Shown here in pieces: positions 44,578 to 56,337 of a stretch of DNA of 64,000 nt. Made by a program: the position numbers and the translations under genes. The notes under the pieces were generated by a model that saw nothing but the letters and a program-made list of their open reading frames with translations, was not told the origin of the DNA and did no database searches. This stretch comes from Ustilaginoidea virens (Eukaryota; Ascomycota; Sordariomycetes; Hypocreales; Clavicipitaceae), in the NCBI RefSeq assembly GCF_000687475.1, contig NC_057317.1, positions 682,001 to 746,000 of the forward strand, read 5' to 3'. How positions within the stretch are numbered: the stretch's first letter is position 1; the number at the start of each line of letters is the position of its first letter.

Positions 44578-45252
44578 GTCGGAGCGCCGCTTTTTCTGAG
44601 CACGACGAACGTGAGCTGTACGAATGCAGCGGCAGCAGGGTGAGGCCTGCTTGCTAACAAAGCTGATGGCTGGAGGCGATCCGGCAGATGAGCCACGAAT
44701 GGGGTGATTGAGACTGCACAGGATGGGATGGCGAAGGCAAGCAAGATGCCAAGATGCATCGACAAGGTGCTTGGGCGGACTGGGACGCGACGTTTTCGCG
44801 TTTGCTCGCTGCTTGGCCTGCTTGGCTTGGCCTGCTTGGCCTGCTTGGTCTGCTTGGCCTGCTTGCTAGGCCGGCTTGGTCCAGTGTAGTGTCCACTGTC
44901 CAGTCTGCTGTCGCGTCAGCATATCCACGGCCCGTCCCCAACCCATTAAACTTGCATCCAGTCGTCAGCCACAGACGGACAGACGGACGGTCCGCGGGCT
45001 TGTGGCTGACGGGCACATTGTCACGTCACGCATGTCGCCGCACTTGATGATTGGTGTGGCGTCACACTTGTCTGAAGCTTCCACTTACCTCGGTCTTCAC
45101 TTCGGCGGGTCAAATCCATCGCCATCCTTTTTGCCTCTCCACCAGACCTTTCTATGTAGCTTCCCCTTGTGCCCTCTCTCAAGCGCATCGTCTCCGGGCA
45201 CTTCCTCTGCAGCCGAGTCGTCCACGGAAACCAAGTCCTCGGCTTGCCCGAA
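44578..45252. promoter_or_regulatory. Divergent promoter region MCM7 / PEX1
   Basis: About 675 bp between start codons. It contains a CTGCTTGGC-type minisatellite (about 44810-44872) and near 44786 the sequence GACGCGACG, a loose resemblance to MCB-type ACGCG elements of replication genes. No exact ACGCGT was seen, so cell-cycle regulation is not established. Confidence 0.45.
44810..44872. repeat. CTGCTTGGC minisatellite
   Basis: About six imperfect 9-base units of CTGCTTGGC and variants (CTTGGC, CTGCTTGGT) in the MCM7/PEX1 promoter region. Confidence 0.8.
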
Positions 45253-48200
45253 ATGTCTCCGAGCAAGAATGCGCAATCCGTCGCGGCTGAGCTCTCTCTT
45301 GTTCATCTGAAAAACTGCCTGGTCAATCTTCCACCTTCCCTAGTGTCTCTGCTGCTCAATTTGAACACGGTATGCGCCATGTGTCCTCCTCCTCCTTCTC
45401 GTCCTCGTTCCCATTACGCCGAGTGAGGCTAACCTTTGTGGATTTGGTTCTCCAACAGCCGGTTCAAAACGTCATTGTCGAGCTTACCTGCAAATCCGTC
45501 GTGCCCGGTAACCCCTCGTCACCGCCGCAGTCAGTGTTTGTAGGATGGACGGGCATGCCCAGCAAGAGGAGGGCTGCTGCTCCGCTCGTGAGCCGAGGGC
45601 CGCGAGAGCAAGAGTTGCAAGTCGTTGAGATGGATGCGACCTTGGCCAACACTTTGGGGCTTTCCGAAGGTCTCAAGGTTGCGGCACAAGTACATGTCGA
45701 CCCCCCCGTTGCGCATACCATCAATATCGAGCCGTTGACTCCTGAGGATTGGGAGATGATTGAACTACATGCCACGTTTCTCGAACTCAACCTCCAGTCG
45801 CAGATTCGGGCCCTCCCCAATCCCTTCTACAAGAACGGTGCCACGCCGGTTTCCCCTCATTCGCTGACGCTGCACCTCTCGCCTACATCCACTGCCAGCA
45901 TCAAAGTCGTCTCGCTAGATCCTGCGCCGCCGGCCGACGTGGCTTTCGTCAAGCTCTCGCCCAATGCCGAAGTAATCGTGGCTCCCAAAACGAGGGCCAA
46001 GCCCTCGCTCAACGGCAGCGACCGCCGCAGCGTCGCCAGCACTTCGAAATCCCGACGCAGTGGCGGCAGCACCGTCCGGAGAAGAAGTGCGAGAGACGAC
46101 CCGAAACCCACAATGTTCCTTCGAGCTGTTGAGCGCGCTGTCTGCCGGGAATGGTTCGAGGATGCATTGCTGAATCCCGACCTCAGCGTCTGGGTCGAGC
46201 GCGAGCGCCTACTCGCCAGCGCGTTCCAGGGGGTAAAGTACGTCGTCGTCGACATTGTCAAGCCGGCCGGGCTGCAAAAGCCACAGCTAGAGGACGGCAA
46301 GGCTGCGGCGAATACCATGGTCTCGGCAAAGGTTGTCGCCCGGTTGAAGCCTTGGGACGACCCTCCCGATGGAAACGTTGCCGCCCTGTCCTCGCCGTTG
46401 TGCGCAGTGCTTGGCTGTCCTGGCATCGTCGGCGGAGTGGTCAAGATCCAGGCTGCACCGCCGCCACTTCCAAAGGGAGCTGTTCAGAGTGTAAAGGTCT
46501 TCCCCTTTGCCGGCGGCTCAAAGGCCCACCAAGGCCTCAAGTTTGGCAGTGACTCCAAAGCTGAAAAGGAAGAATCTGCCAAGCGATTTCGGCACATGTA
46601 CTCCGGCGCCAACAACACCGAGGGTCTCCTGCAAGGCCCCATAACGGATGGCATGGTCGTAGGGGTCTACAGTGAACTGGGAGCTCCTCAGGGATGGGAA
46701 GGCGGCTTCGTCAAGTTTGAGCCCGGCCCGGAGCCCGGCCCGGAACACGCGTCGCAGGATCACGGTAAGGATGCAGTAGTCTGGACTGCCGGACTGGACG
46801 ACAAGACTCATATCGAGTTTCAGCAACCTCAAGCTCGACCGCCCTGGATCGCCAACTCGGACGTCTTTGAGCTACTGCCCAAGAACGATTCCGTTCTCGT
46901 GGGAATCGACTCGCTGCTGGAAAACCTACAGAAGCAGCTGGCCCATCTCTCGTCGGTTCTTCTGACCGGGGGAATGGGATCAGGCAAGACGTCCGTGGCG
47001 AAGCACATGGCTGGAAAGCTACGTCAAGAGTCTCTATTCTACAGCCTTTACTTCTCCTGCCGCAAGCTAGTCAATGACGAAACCAGAACATCGACAATCA
47101 AAGAAACACTGACCCGCATATTCATGTCAGCAAGCTGGGGGGCCCGTCTTGGCGGCAAGGCCATTGTCATTTTGGACGATGTTGACAAGCTGTGTCCAGC
47201 TGAGACGGAGCTGCAGGTAGGAAACGACAACGGTCGAAGCAGACAGGTGAGCGAAACCTTGCGCTCCATTGCTAAGCAGTTCTGCTCCAGAGGCAGTGGC
47301 GTCGTCCTGCTTGCCACTGCCGAGGGGAAGGACTCGGTCAACAATGTCGTCGTCAGCGGTCCCGTGGTTCGAGAAATTGTCGAGTTGAAAGCTCCCGACA
47401 AAGAGGCTAGAAGGAGGGTCATGGAGTCCATTGCCTGCCAGCATGCTGTCCAAAGAACGCTGTCAAAACCGTCCGACGACCTGGAGGATGACACGAGCCG
47501 TCCTGCCACGGCTGACGGTGCTGATGATATTGCTGGTGACAGCGAGGCCTGGTTGCATGGCACGGACTCCGCGAAGCCGGGATCGAAACTCGCAGGATTC
47601 ACCATGGACCCTGACCTCGACTTTCTGGACATGGCTGGGCTAACGGACGGGTATATGCCCGGAGATCTAAGCATACTGGTGTCGAGGGCGCGCAACGAGG
47701 CCATCATCAGATCCATCATCACCGACTCCCCATCTGATTCCATCAACAGCCCTGTCCGGCTCGGTCGCGTCGACTTTGAAAAGGCCCTCAAAGGCTTCAC
47801 CCCTGCCTCGCTTCGTAACGTGCCGCTGCAGAGCTCGACGACGACGTTCAAGTCCATTGGAGGTCTGCGCGAAACGCGGCGTGTCTTGCTGGAGACGCTG
47901 GAGTATCCCACAAGGTACGCCCCGATTTTCGCCCAGTGCCCTCTCCGACTCCGGTCCGGCCTGCTTCTGTACGGCTATCCCGGTTGCGGCAAGACACTGC
48001 TCGCCAGCGCTGTCGCTGGCGAGTGCGGCCTGAACTTTATCAGCGTCAAGGGCCCGGAGATCCTCAACAAGTACATTGGCGCCTCGGAGAAGAGCGTGCG
48101 CGACCTGTTTGACCGCGCCCAGGCGGCCAAGCCCTGCGTCCTCTTCTTCGACGAGTTCGACTCCATCGCCCCGAAGAGAGGCCACGACTCGACCGGCGTC

Positions 48201-49010
48201 ACTGACCGGGTGGTCAACCAGCTGCTTACCCAGATGGACGGCGCCGAAGGACTCTCCGGCGTCTACGTCTTGGCAGCCACCTCACGTCCCGACCTCATCG
48301 ACCCCGCTCTTCTGCGGCCGGGGCGTCTGGACAAGTCCCTGCTGTGCGATCTTCCTTCGCTGCAAGACCGGCTGGACATCATCAAGGCGCTGTTTCACAA
48401 AGCCAGGTTGTCGGCCGAACTGACGGATTCCGATGACGGGTTGACGGAGATGGCCCGGCGTACCGAAGGCTTCTCCGGTGCTGATATGCAGGCACTCGTG
48501 TCTAACGCGCAGCTCGAGGCCATCCACGGTGTTCTCGATGGGAATAACGCCACCGTGTCCTCCAAGGTCGGCCAAGGAGCCAGCAAAAACGCCACTACGA
48601 CCGGGGGCTCGACGCCTAGCTTTGTACAGTTCCTCTACGGTCCCGATGCGGCCGCAAACGGGGGCTGCGTTCCACAGAGCAAGTCGGCCGCCATGGTCGA
48701 AAACGCCGCCATCATGTCCAAACTGGAGCAAATCAAGTCGTCCCGCAAACAGGCCAAGCTAGCCAAAAGGGGCTACGGCTGGCTGGAGGCCGGAACCAAG
48801 GAGGACTCCCGCTTAGCCGCCGAGCAGAAAGAGGTGGTCATCCATTGGGACCACCTGGTCAAGGCTCTGGAGAAGACGAGAGCCAGCATCAGCGACGAGG
48901 AGAAGGCTCGTCTGCGCAAGATTTATCACGAGTTTGTTGTTGGGAGAAGTGGACAGATGAAGGACGGGCAGGGCAGTATGGAGATTGGCGGGCGCAGCAG
49001 CCTGATGTAG
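45253..49010 (+). CDS. PEX1: Peroxin-1, AAA ATPase
   Basis: With Pex6 it forms the hexamer that extracts Pex5 from the peroxisomal membrane. Two exons: 45253-45369 and 45459-49010, 1222 residues. The 89-nt intron (donor GTATGC, GCTAAC branch, CAG acceptor) joins LLNLNT to PVQNVIVELT. The N-terminal double-psi barrel region has SVFVGWTGMPSKRR and HTINIEPLTPEDWEMIELHA. D1 AAA domain: LLTGGMGSGKTSVAKH (Lys549), ILDDVDKLCPAE. D2 AAA domain: GYPGCGKTLLA (Lys884), LFFDEFDSIAPKRG, a second region of homology with LLRPGRLDKSL. D2 is the canonical active ATPase; D1 is more divergent, as known for Pex1. C-terminal residues are hydrophilic. Confidence 0.95.
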
Positions 49011-49109
49011 GTAAGGTAAGGGGGTTTTGGCCAAAGAGATGCGGGCAAGCGACGGGATGAGTTGAGTGCGCCGCAGTGAGTACAGTAGCATTGAGGGAAG
49101 AGGACAAAG

Positions 49110-49164
49110 AAGAGGAGGAGGAGGAAGAAGAAGAAGAAGAAGAAGAAGAAGAAGAAGAAGAAGA
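49110..49164. repeat. GAA/GGA microsatellite
   Basis: A purine-only GAG/GAA triplet array in the 171-bp gap between the convergent PEX1 and MET22-like genes. Confidence 0.85.
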
Positions 49165-49181
49165 AAAGAAAAATACGCCGT

Positions 49182-50237
49182 CTACGGGACGTAGCCCTGG
49201 CCGACTTCCTGTCTGACAGCAGCTACTACCTGTTCATGAAGCTCGGCCCGCGCGAGAACCAGGCCCCTGTTCCTGGACAAGTGCCTCCCGGCGCCAAAGT
49301 CGACGGCGCGGTTGTCCAGGTCGGTGGCCTTGCCGCCCACCTCTGTGTATATCAGCTGCGCGCCCGCGTGGTCCCATATGCAGGGCCAGCTCTCGGGTCC
49401 CGAGGGCGTCCTGACCCAGAAGTCGCCGCCGCCCAGGATCAGGCTCGCGTAGCGGACATGCGACGACCACACATCGGTGCCCGGGAAGTCGGCGCCCAGC
49501 CTGTCGCACACCCGGGCCACGACTCTCCGGTGAGACGCGCGGTTCCTGTCGCAGTCGACGACGTGCAGCTTGGACGGAGGGGCGTCGGGCGGCGGCGGCA
49601 GCCTGGCCAGCGGGCGCGTCTCCCAGGGGCCCTCGGCGCAGGGCAGCCAGGTGACGCTGGCGCCGTGGCCCCTCGCGGCGGAGAGCATGACGCCGAGGCC
49701 GCGGGAGTCGACGCTCGACTCGGCGACGCGGCCCCCGACCAGCCGCAGGTTGGGGTAGGCTATGGCCGCGACGGCCTCGGCGCCGTCCTCGACGAGCGCC
49801 AGCGCCACGGCGTACTGCTCGCCCCGCAGGAAGCCGGCCGTCCCGTCGACCGGGTCCATGACCCAGAACCGGCCGCGGGGCCCCCCCGTGCCTTGGCCGC
49901 CCAGGTCGATGAGCCGCAGCATCTCGTCCGGGCTCGAGGCGCAGCCCGGCGCGGCAGCGGCAGCCGCCGAGTACAGCTCGTGCACCCTGTCCCTCAGGGC
50001 CGGGTCCCCCCGCAGGACGGCCGAGCCTTCCTCGCCGACGAAGCGGTCGTGGGGGAATTCCGCGCGCAGGATGCTGGTGAGGAGTGCTTGGGCGGCGAGG
50101 TCGGCCGCCGTGACGGGCGAGGCGTCGGGCTTGGACCGCGCGTGGACGGAGGAGAGGGCGTCCTTGGTGAGGCGGGCGGCGCGGAGGACGGCGGCCTGCG
50201 CAACGGCGAGCTCTTTCGCCCACGGGTGCGAAGCCAT
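49182..50237 (-). CDS. MET22: 3'(2'),5'-bisphosphate nucleotidase (Met22/Hal2 family)
   Basis: Mg-dependent, Li/Na-sensitive phosphatase converting PAP to AMP in sulfate assimilation. Single exon, 351 residues against 357 in yeast Hal2. Metal-site motifs of the inositol-monophosphatase superfamily are present: SPVTAADLAAQALL, RFVGEEGS, MDPVDGTAGFLRG (Asp128, Asp131) and WDHAGAQLI. LRDRVHELYS and RFWVMDPVDGT in context match Hal2 rather than inositol monophosphatase. The residue after DGT is Ala134, where I recall Lys in most Hal2 proteins. The frame stays open upstream to 50444, but that part is Arg/Phe low complexity (from a GGAATCG-type repeat) and is treated as leader; MASHPWAKEL is chosen as start. 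Confidence 0.85.
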   Translation of the reverse strand: MASHPWAKELAVAQAAVLRAARLTKDALSSVHARSKPDASPVTAADLAAQALLTSILRAEFPHDRFVGEEGSAVLRGDPALRDRVHELYSAAAAAAPGCASSPDEMLRLIDLGGQGTGGPRGRFWVMDPVDGTAGFLRGEQYAVALALVEDGAEAVAAIAYPNLRLVGGRVAESSVDSRGLGVMLSAARGHGASVTWLPCAEGPWETRPLARLPPPPDAPPSKLHVVDCDRNRASHRRVVARVCDRLGADFPGTDVWSSHVRYASLILGGGDFWVRTPSGPESWPCIWDHAGAQLIYTEVGGKATDLDNRAVDFGAGRHLSRNRGLVLARAELHEQVVAAVRQEVGQGYVP

Positions 50238-51117
50238 ACTAGCTTTCCGGCCGTGAATGCTGCGGAGTCGGAATCGGGGTCGGAATCGGAGTCGGAATCC
50301 AAGAGGAAAGCGAAAAACTCGGACGCGACCCGACTCGACTGGGCGGCACAGGGGGGGCAGCTGGGCAACGGGGCAAAATTGTGGGGCGTCAGCTGGAGTT
50401 GCGTGCGCAGTGCGCAGCTGCACTGTATGCATCGCATGGTGCACTCACGATGCCTCATGTATGCGATCTTTCCGTCACCTGGCAGGTTCCTTTACGGTGT
50501 TGTGCTCGAGCACTCCGTACGTAGGTAGGTTAGGTAGGTAGGTAGGTAGGTAGGTAGGTAGCCATGCATGTATTTGTGTATCTATGTGGTTTGTGTATTT
50601 TGCCGCGACTTGGCACCGCTTTGCTCCCCAACCCAACACCTTGGATCCATCTCCTTTCCTCTTGGAGGCCTGTCGCAGAAACAAACGACCATGGTACAGA
50701 GCAGAATGGCTATACATGCTATACATGACCAACATGCTCAACAATCGCGCTGGCTTGAAGCAGAAAACAAGCCCGTCCCGACAACATGCAAACAAACATG
50801 GCATTACAACCGACCCCTCCTTCCCGCCCCATCACATCATTTGTTCGCCTCACACGTCTGGGTATGTTGCTCTCTTTCGAGTCGTTTTGGTCGTTTTTCT
50901 CTTCCCACGCCGTAACCCCCCATGCTTTCCGTCGTGCCAAGAACGCCGTGTAATGCAATACAAATGCCGTCGTTATCAAACAGCGATTCAATCAATCGAC
51001 AAGCCGGGTGACTTGTGCCCCTCGCCTAGCCGTCAAAAATCTAACCCACAGACACGGCACAAAATCCTCGCAGAACCAGACAAAGGAGAAGAAGAGAGAA
51101 AAGGAAAAGGGAAGAAA

Positions 51118-51160
<43 letters not shown>

Positions 51161-51170
51161 AGGACATCCT
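50238..51170. other. Intergenic between MET22-like gene and CHD1 3' end
   Basis: Contains an ACTCCGTAC motif (about 50513), a GGTA/TAGG tetranucleotide array (about 50519-50561) and a run of about 40 A (51120-51159) eleven bases beyond the CHD1 stop codon (minus strand). No gene recognised. Confidence 0.6.
50519..50561. repeat. GGTA tetranucleotide array
   Basis: About ten GGTA units, one interrupted as GGTTA, directly after an ACTCCGTAC motif. It appears to be an expanded form of the dispersed TAGGTACCTA motif. Confidence 0.85.
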
Positions 51171-54100
51171 CTAGGCCCCATCGGTGCGAGTAGAGCTTGA
51201 TCTTGAATCCTTGTGTCTGGCATGCAGTGTTCGGTACATGTTGCTCAGTCGCTGGCCTGTGACGCTCTTGCTAGTGTCATCAACGGGCCACAGAGCGGCT
51301 AGAAAATCCCTGCGAGAAATCTTAGTCAATGTTTTGCAGATACCTCAAACATGTTGGCTCATATTCATACCAAAAGTTGTTTTTTAGACTCTCATCTGCT
51401 GCCGTGACGGGCAGCCTTTCGTCCAGGAACGTGCCAATCGCAACCAGCTCGGCGCCGAAAATCGCCGCACGCTCCTTGCTCGACTTGACCTTGTCCTTGG
51501 TTGTGGACAGGATTCGCTCGAAATTTTCCCGAACTGGCTTGAGAAGGTACCAGATCATGGCTTCGTTGTCCCTGTCGCGCTGGTCCTTGTTGTCACCAAT
51601 CCGGCGAAGCTCATCCAGCCGGCGCAAAGCCTTGGCCCGTCGCTCCTCTTGTGGCCGGAAATCTCGGTGGTCCTGGTCTCTGTCACGTCCATAATCACGA
51701 TCTCGGTCTCTAGCTCTGTCTCTGTCTCGGTCCCGGTCACGACCGCGATCTCGCTCTCGCTCTCTATCTCTATCTCGATCTCGATCGCGGTCGCGGTCGC
51801 GGTCGCGGTCACGATATCTATCATCATCACGGCGGCGGTCCTCGCGACGACGGTCGTCGTCATATCGATAGCGATGTTTGTCATGCCGCCCACCATCGTC
51901 ATCCTTATGGCGGCGATGCTCCGTCCTATCGCGATCGCGGTCTCTTTCGCGGTCCAGGCCCTGCTTACTTGACCTGCGATTGTCTTCAGCTCGGCGGTGC
52001 TTTGGGCTATGATCATCTTGATATGACGATCCATGTTTTCGCTTGAAATCAGCCCTCGAGGAGCCTCCCTCGTCTGCTGCATTGCTTCGAGGCCTGTGGT
52101 CGTCACGATCTCTGTCCCGGTGCTTCTTAACCGTGTGAGGGGCGGGCGACGCAGTTCCGCTACCGCGGTGGCCGTTAGACACAGTCGTCTTTTTGTTGTT
52201 TCGGTGGTGATTTTCCACGATTCTTTGTGCTGTGCGATCAGTCGAGTACTTGGATTGCAACACCGACAGCAAGTATTCCGATCGACGGACAAGATGCACC
52301 GCGCCTGGGGCTTTCAATTTGTCGTTGGCCTTGCTTCGCTCCTCCTTTTTGCCAACCCTGTGCTCTTCCAGAAACAGCTTTTCTTGCATGTCAAGGTCCG
52401 GGTCGTCCCGAATTTGAACCCATGCTCCAAACCCGTGCTTGTCAATGCCGACCAGGAGCATTGCATCTTCTTTTGCTCCCCAGGAGCAGGTGTAGTTGGC
52501 GGCTTTGGTGGCGTCTGGTAGACGAAAGGCTCGCCAGTCCGACTGTCCACGAATGGCATTGCGGAGAAGTTGCAGTTGCTTGGGCCGCTCAATCGCTGTT
52601 TCAGCGTTGACCTTCTTTAGCTCGCCAAAGTCTATCAAGACCGCTTTTCGATCCTTCTTGGTCAGGATTTTGCCAGTCTTTTTCTCCTCTTCTGCCACTT
52701 TCTGGCTGTTCTCATCCACAGCTTGCTGCGCAGACTTGATAAAGTCGTCCAACACGGACTTTACAAACTCGTGGTCTCTCTCGGCAAGCTTCGCTTCCTG
52801 AATGATGTCGTCCTTGCGGTCGTCCATGGATCCGAATCGGAAGTAGGCCTTGATGAGGTTCCTTTGCTCCTTGTCGTTTAACGGACGCTTCGGATCAGCA
52901 AGCAAAGCCCTTTGTTCCTCTTCCTCCTGCTGCTGCTCCTGCTGCCGCTTCTTCAGCCGATCCGCTCGATCATTTTCCTTGCTGCGACTCTTCATAGTAG
53001 CTCGACGAGGAGCATTCTCGGCCGCTAGCTTGGCAACATATTCCTCGTTTTTCCGTTGTTCTTCATCAGATTTGATTTCCGCCAACTTGTCGGCCGGAAT
53101 AATCTGGTCCCAGTCCAGGTTAATGTCGTCGACTTTGACGTCGGTGATTTGCATAAAATTATCCCAGTCGATACCCCCACTGCTGAGATTCATCTTGTCG
53201 TCGACCTTGGTCTTTGTGACTTCAGCGTTCTCGAGAATGGAGTCAATATCAAGCTGCTCAAGACGTTCCTGATTACCGCTCTGTTCAAACATTTTTGACG
53301 ATCTCATTTTCAGAACCATTTGGATGTCTTCGGCTGAAGAAGGACCGTCAGTTTTGAGACCCTTCTTGTTAAGCTTCTCTTGAAACGCCGCCTTCCCATC
53401 ATCGGTGACGCCAGCCTGTATAGTCAGATACTCTAGCAGAAGCTTATTTCGAGCCCGCTCCAACACCTCTTCCTCCACCGTCTCCTTGGAAACGAGACGG
53501 TATATGTTGACTGGTCGTTTTTGTCCGATACGATGAGCCCGAGCCATGGCCTGTAGATCAGCCTGGGGGTTCCAATCAGAATCAAAAATTACGACCGTGT
53601 CGGCGGTCATGAGATTAATGCCCAGGCCACCAGCACGAGTAGAGAGTAAGAAGCAAAAGTCTTCGCTATCCTCAGCATTGAAGTGATTGATGGCCATACG
53701 ACGAGGACCGGCGGCAATAGTACCATCAAGACGTTGAAACTTGTAGCCCCGCAGTGAGAGGTAATCACCAAGGATGTCAAGCATTTTTACCATTTGGCTA
53801 AAGATCAGCACTCGATGTCCATCTTTTTTCAGCTTTGACAGGAGCTGGTCAAGGAGCATCATTTTCCCGCTGCTCGTGATCAGCCCCTTGATCTGATCCT
53901 CGCGTCGAACGCTGCCAGCCAGCACCCGCTCCTCAGCACCAGGGAACATGTAAGGATGGTTGCTTATTTTTTTCAGTTCCATCATGATGTTGAGGAGAGA
54001 ATTCTTGTGGCCACCGGTGGCATCACACAAGGCCGAGTAATTCCTTGTCAGGATATTCCTGTAGTAATCCAGCTGCACGTCGGACAACTCGACTCGAATG

Positions 54101-56337
54101 ATTTTCTCGGTCTTCGGGGGTAGATCAGACTCCACTGTTTCCTTGGTCCGTCTCAAGATATATGGCGCAATCGACTTGTGAAGCTCTTCCAGTTTTTCTT
54201 GAGCGTCGACAGCTGACAAGGAATCCAGATCCTCGTCGATGTTGACTTTGCCGGGGTTCAGGAAATCCAGCAGAGCGGACAACTCTGCCAGGTTATTCTG
54301 AATCGGCGTACCAGTGATGAGGACTTTGCAGGGGACGCCGAACCCAACAAGTCTTGCGTACAACTGTGACTCTCGATTTTTCAAGCGATGAGCCTCGTCA
54401 ACAGCAAGAGTCTGCCACTTGATGGTTTGCAGGAATTGCCAGTCTTGCAGGATGAACTCATAAGATGTTACGAGAACATTGAATTTGGGCTTTTTGGAAT
54501 TACCACCAACTATCAACTCATTGTCACGAATGATATTGCGCGCATCTTCTGGTCCCAAGTACACAACATAGTTGATGTCAGGTGCCCAGTGGTTAAAAGT
54601 ATCGCACCAGGCTGGAATGACACTGAGAGGCGCGACAACGAGAGATGGGCCCTCCTGTCGCCGGTCGTTTCGTAGCCAGCTTAGAAACGAGACCGTCTGA
54701 ACCGTCTTGCCGAGACCCATCTCATCGGCCAAGATGACGTTGTTCCCTCGCGTCCAGTTCAAGCACAAGAAGTTGAGGCCCTTTAATTGGAACGAGCGAA
54801 GCTCGCCATTTCGGATATAGTCGGGTTGGCGATCCAGTTTGATCATCCTGCTTCGTGTTTCTAGGTTGGTCTCGCGTCTGTCCGACTGCCAAGACCGTGA
54901 GGAGCGGTCCAGATATTGGTCGATTTTGTCCTGAAAATTGGGACTGATATCTGACGCAAGCTCCCAAGTACACTCCTCGTACGTCAACCCTTTCCACTTC
55001 ACGTAGTACTCTGTTTCCTCGTCACCCTCGCGAACGTTGACGACTCTTTCGACCTGGGTGAAGTCTTCAAAAGCATCCTCGTCACGTTCTCGATCGAGGA
55101 AAAACTGCTCTTTTGTTTCGGGCGGAATGTCTTCGCCGAAGCGGATATCGAGTTCCTGTTCGACCACCTTCCTGAAGTAATTTTCCACTTTTCGAAACCC
55201 GCGCATGTTGCGAAGAGAATCGATTGTTTCCCAAGTATCGTGCAAGTGGGATTTGCCCTGCCACTTGATGAAGTATTCAAAGTCGTGCCGGCTCGCATCG
55301 TACTGAAGCTCCAGTCCGTCTCGCAGGCGGTGTCGGACGACTTTTTCGACGTACGGTGAATCGTCAACGTAGTCGGCAACGTAATATGCGGAGCCCAAGT
55401 CCGCTTCATCTTCGTCGTCAACGCCACTTTCTTCGTACATGCCCTGCTGGACCTGTTGTGCGGCTCGTCGGCTAGACCATCGTTTTTCGGCAAGAGCGAG
55501 GCCTGGCTGCGCTTCTCGTTGTAGCCTCGCCTTCTTCAACTGGCTTTTGGCTCGCGCGCCACCATACGTGTCGGAATCGGAATCAGACTCGTTTGTGGAA
55601 GGTTGTAATACAGGCGTGCCTCTTTTGGATGCTGATGGGGAGGGAGCTATCATTTAGCCTGGCAGCAGCAGGGAGGGAGTGGAGGACTTACAAGGTTGAG
55701 ACGTGTTAACGCGCCTTCGCTTGACTTGGCGACGATTAATTGGTTCATCATCGTCCGAGTTCGAGTCATCAGAGTCAACCTTTGATTTCGTTAGCGACTT
55801 GGTGACAACGACCAGGGGCAGGATGAGCAGGGAACGCCAGATACCATTTTTCTGGTTTCCCTAGCACGATTCTGTGGTGGCATTAGCGGTGGGAACCAGT
55901 ATCGGACGGCATCCGCGACGTACACTTCTTCGAAGACCATACAGCTCAGGGTTTGCTTTGATATAGTCACGTTCTGATACTGGCACTTTCCGTTTGGAGG
56001 GGCGACTGGAATCTGGAGAGCTCTCTCGGTCTTGCTCGCCATCCTGTAATTCTTGTTGAGAGGCCACGCTGTCTTGCATATCAAAGTCTGCATCCTCGGA
56101 ATTGTTGCCTTGGGTCGATTCATCGCTGTCAGAATAGCCTTGATCAGGCCCGACTTGATTCGAGGTTTCGCGTCCAGTCATTTCGGTATCTGAGAGCGAT
56201 GACTGAGCCATTGGGCTATCGCGAGTATGGGGAGAATCGGTACTGTGTCGACCGGTTTCCACGACCACCGTCGATGTCATGATATCATCCGGCGACAAGT
56301 GTCCATTGATGGGACCGGCCGTCACCGGGGAGCTCAT
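51171..56337 (-). CDS. CHD1: Chromodomain-helicase-DNA-binding remodeller Chd1
   Basis: ATP-dependent nucleosome-spacing enzyme linked to transcription elongation. Five exons on the minus strand: 56337-55924, 55871-55845 (27 nt), 55779-55692, 55646-51371 and 51309-51171; 1647 residues. The last intron (donor GTATGA) is needed to reach NNFWDFLAALWPVDD; reading through would stop at a different end. Acidic serine-rich N-terminus; tandem chromodomains (about residues 270-320 and 370-425, with YVKWKGLTYEECTWE); SNF2 ATPase with DEMGLGKT (Lys490) and DEAH (593-596); helicase C (RAGGLGINL, MARAHRIGQ); SANT/SLIDE-like region; a long Arg-Asp dipeptide tract; and the CHD1 helical C-terminal domain (IWYLLKPVRENFERIL, then STTKDKVKSSKERA). 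Divergent from RLI1. Confidence 0.93.

Noticed and set aside
49236..50528. A 430-codon plus-strand open frame and a 329-codon second minus-strand frame at the MET22-like gene
   Set aside because: Shadows of the GC-rich phosphatase gene; composition is Gly/Arg/Val-rich without motifs.
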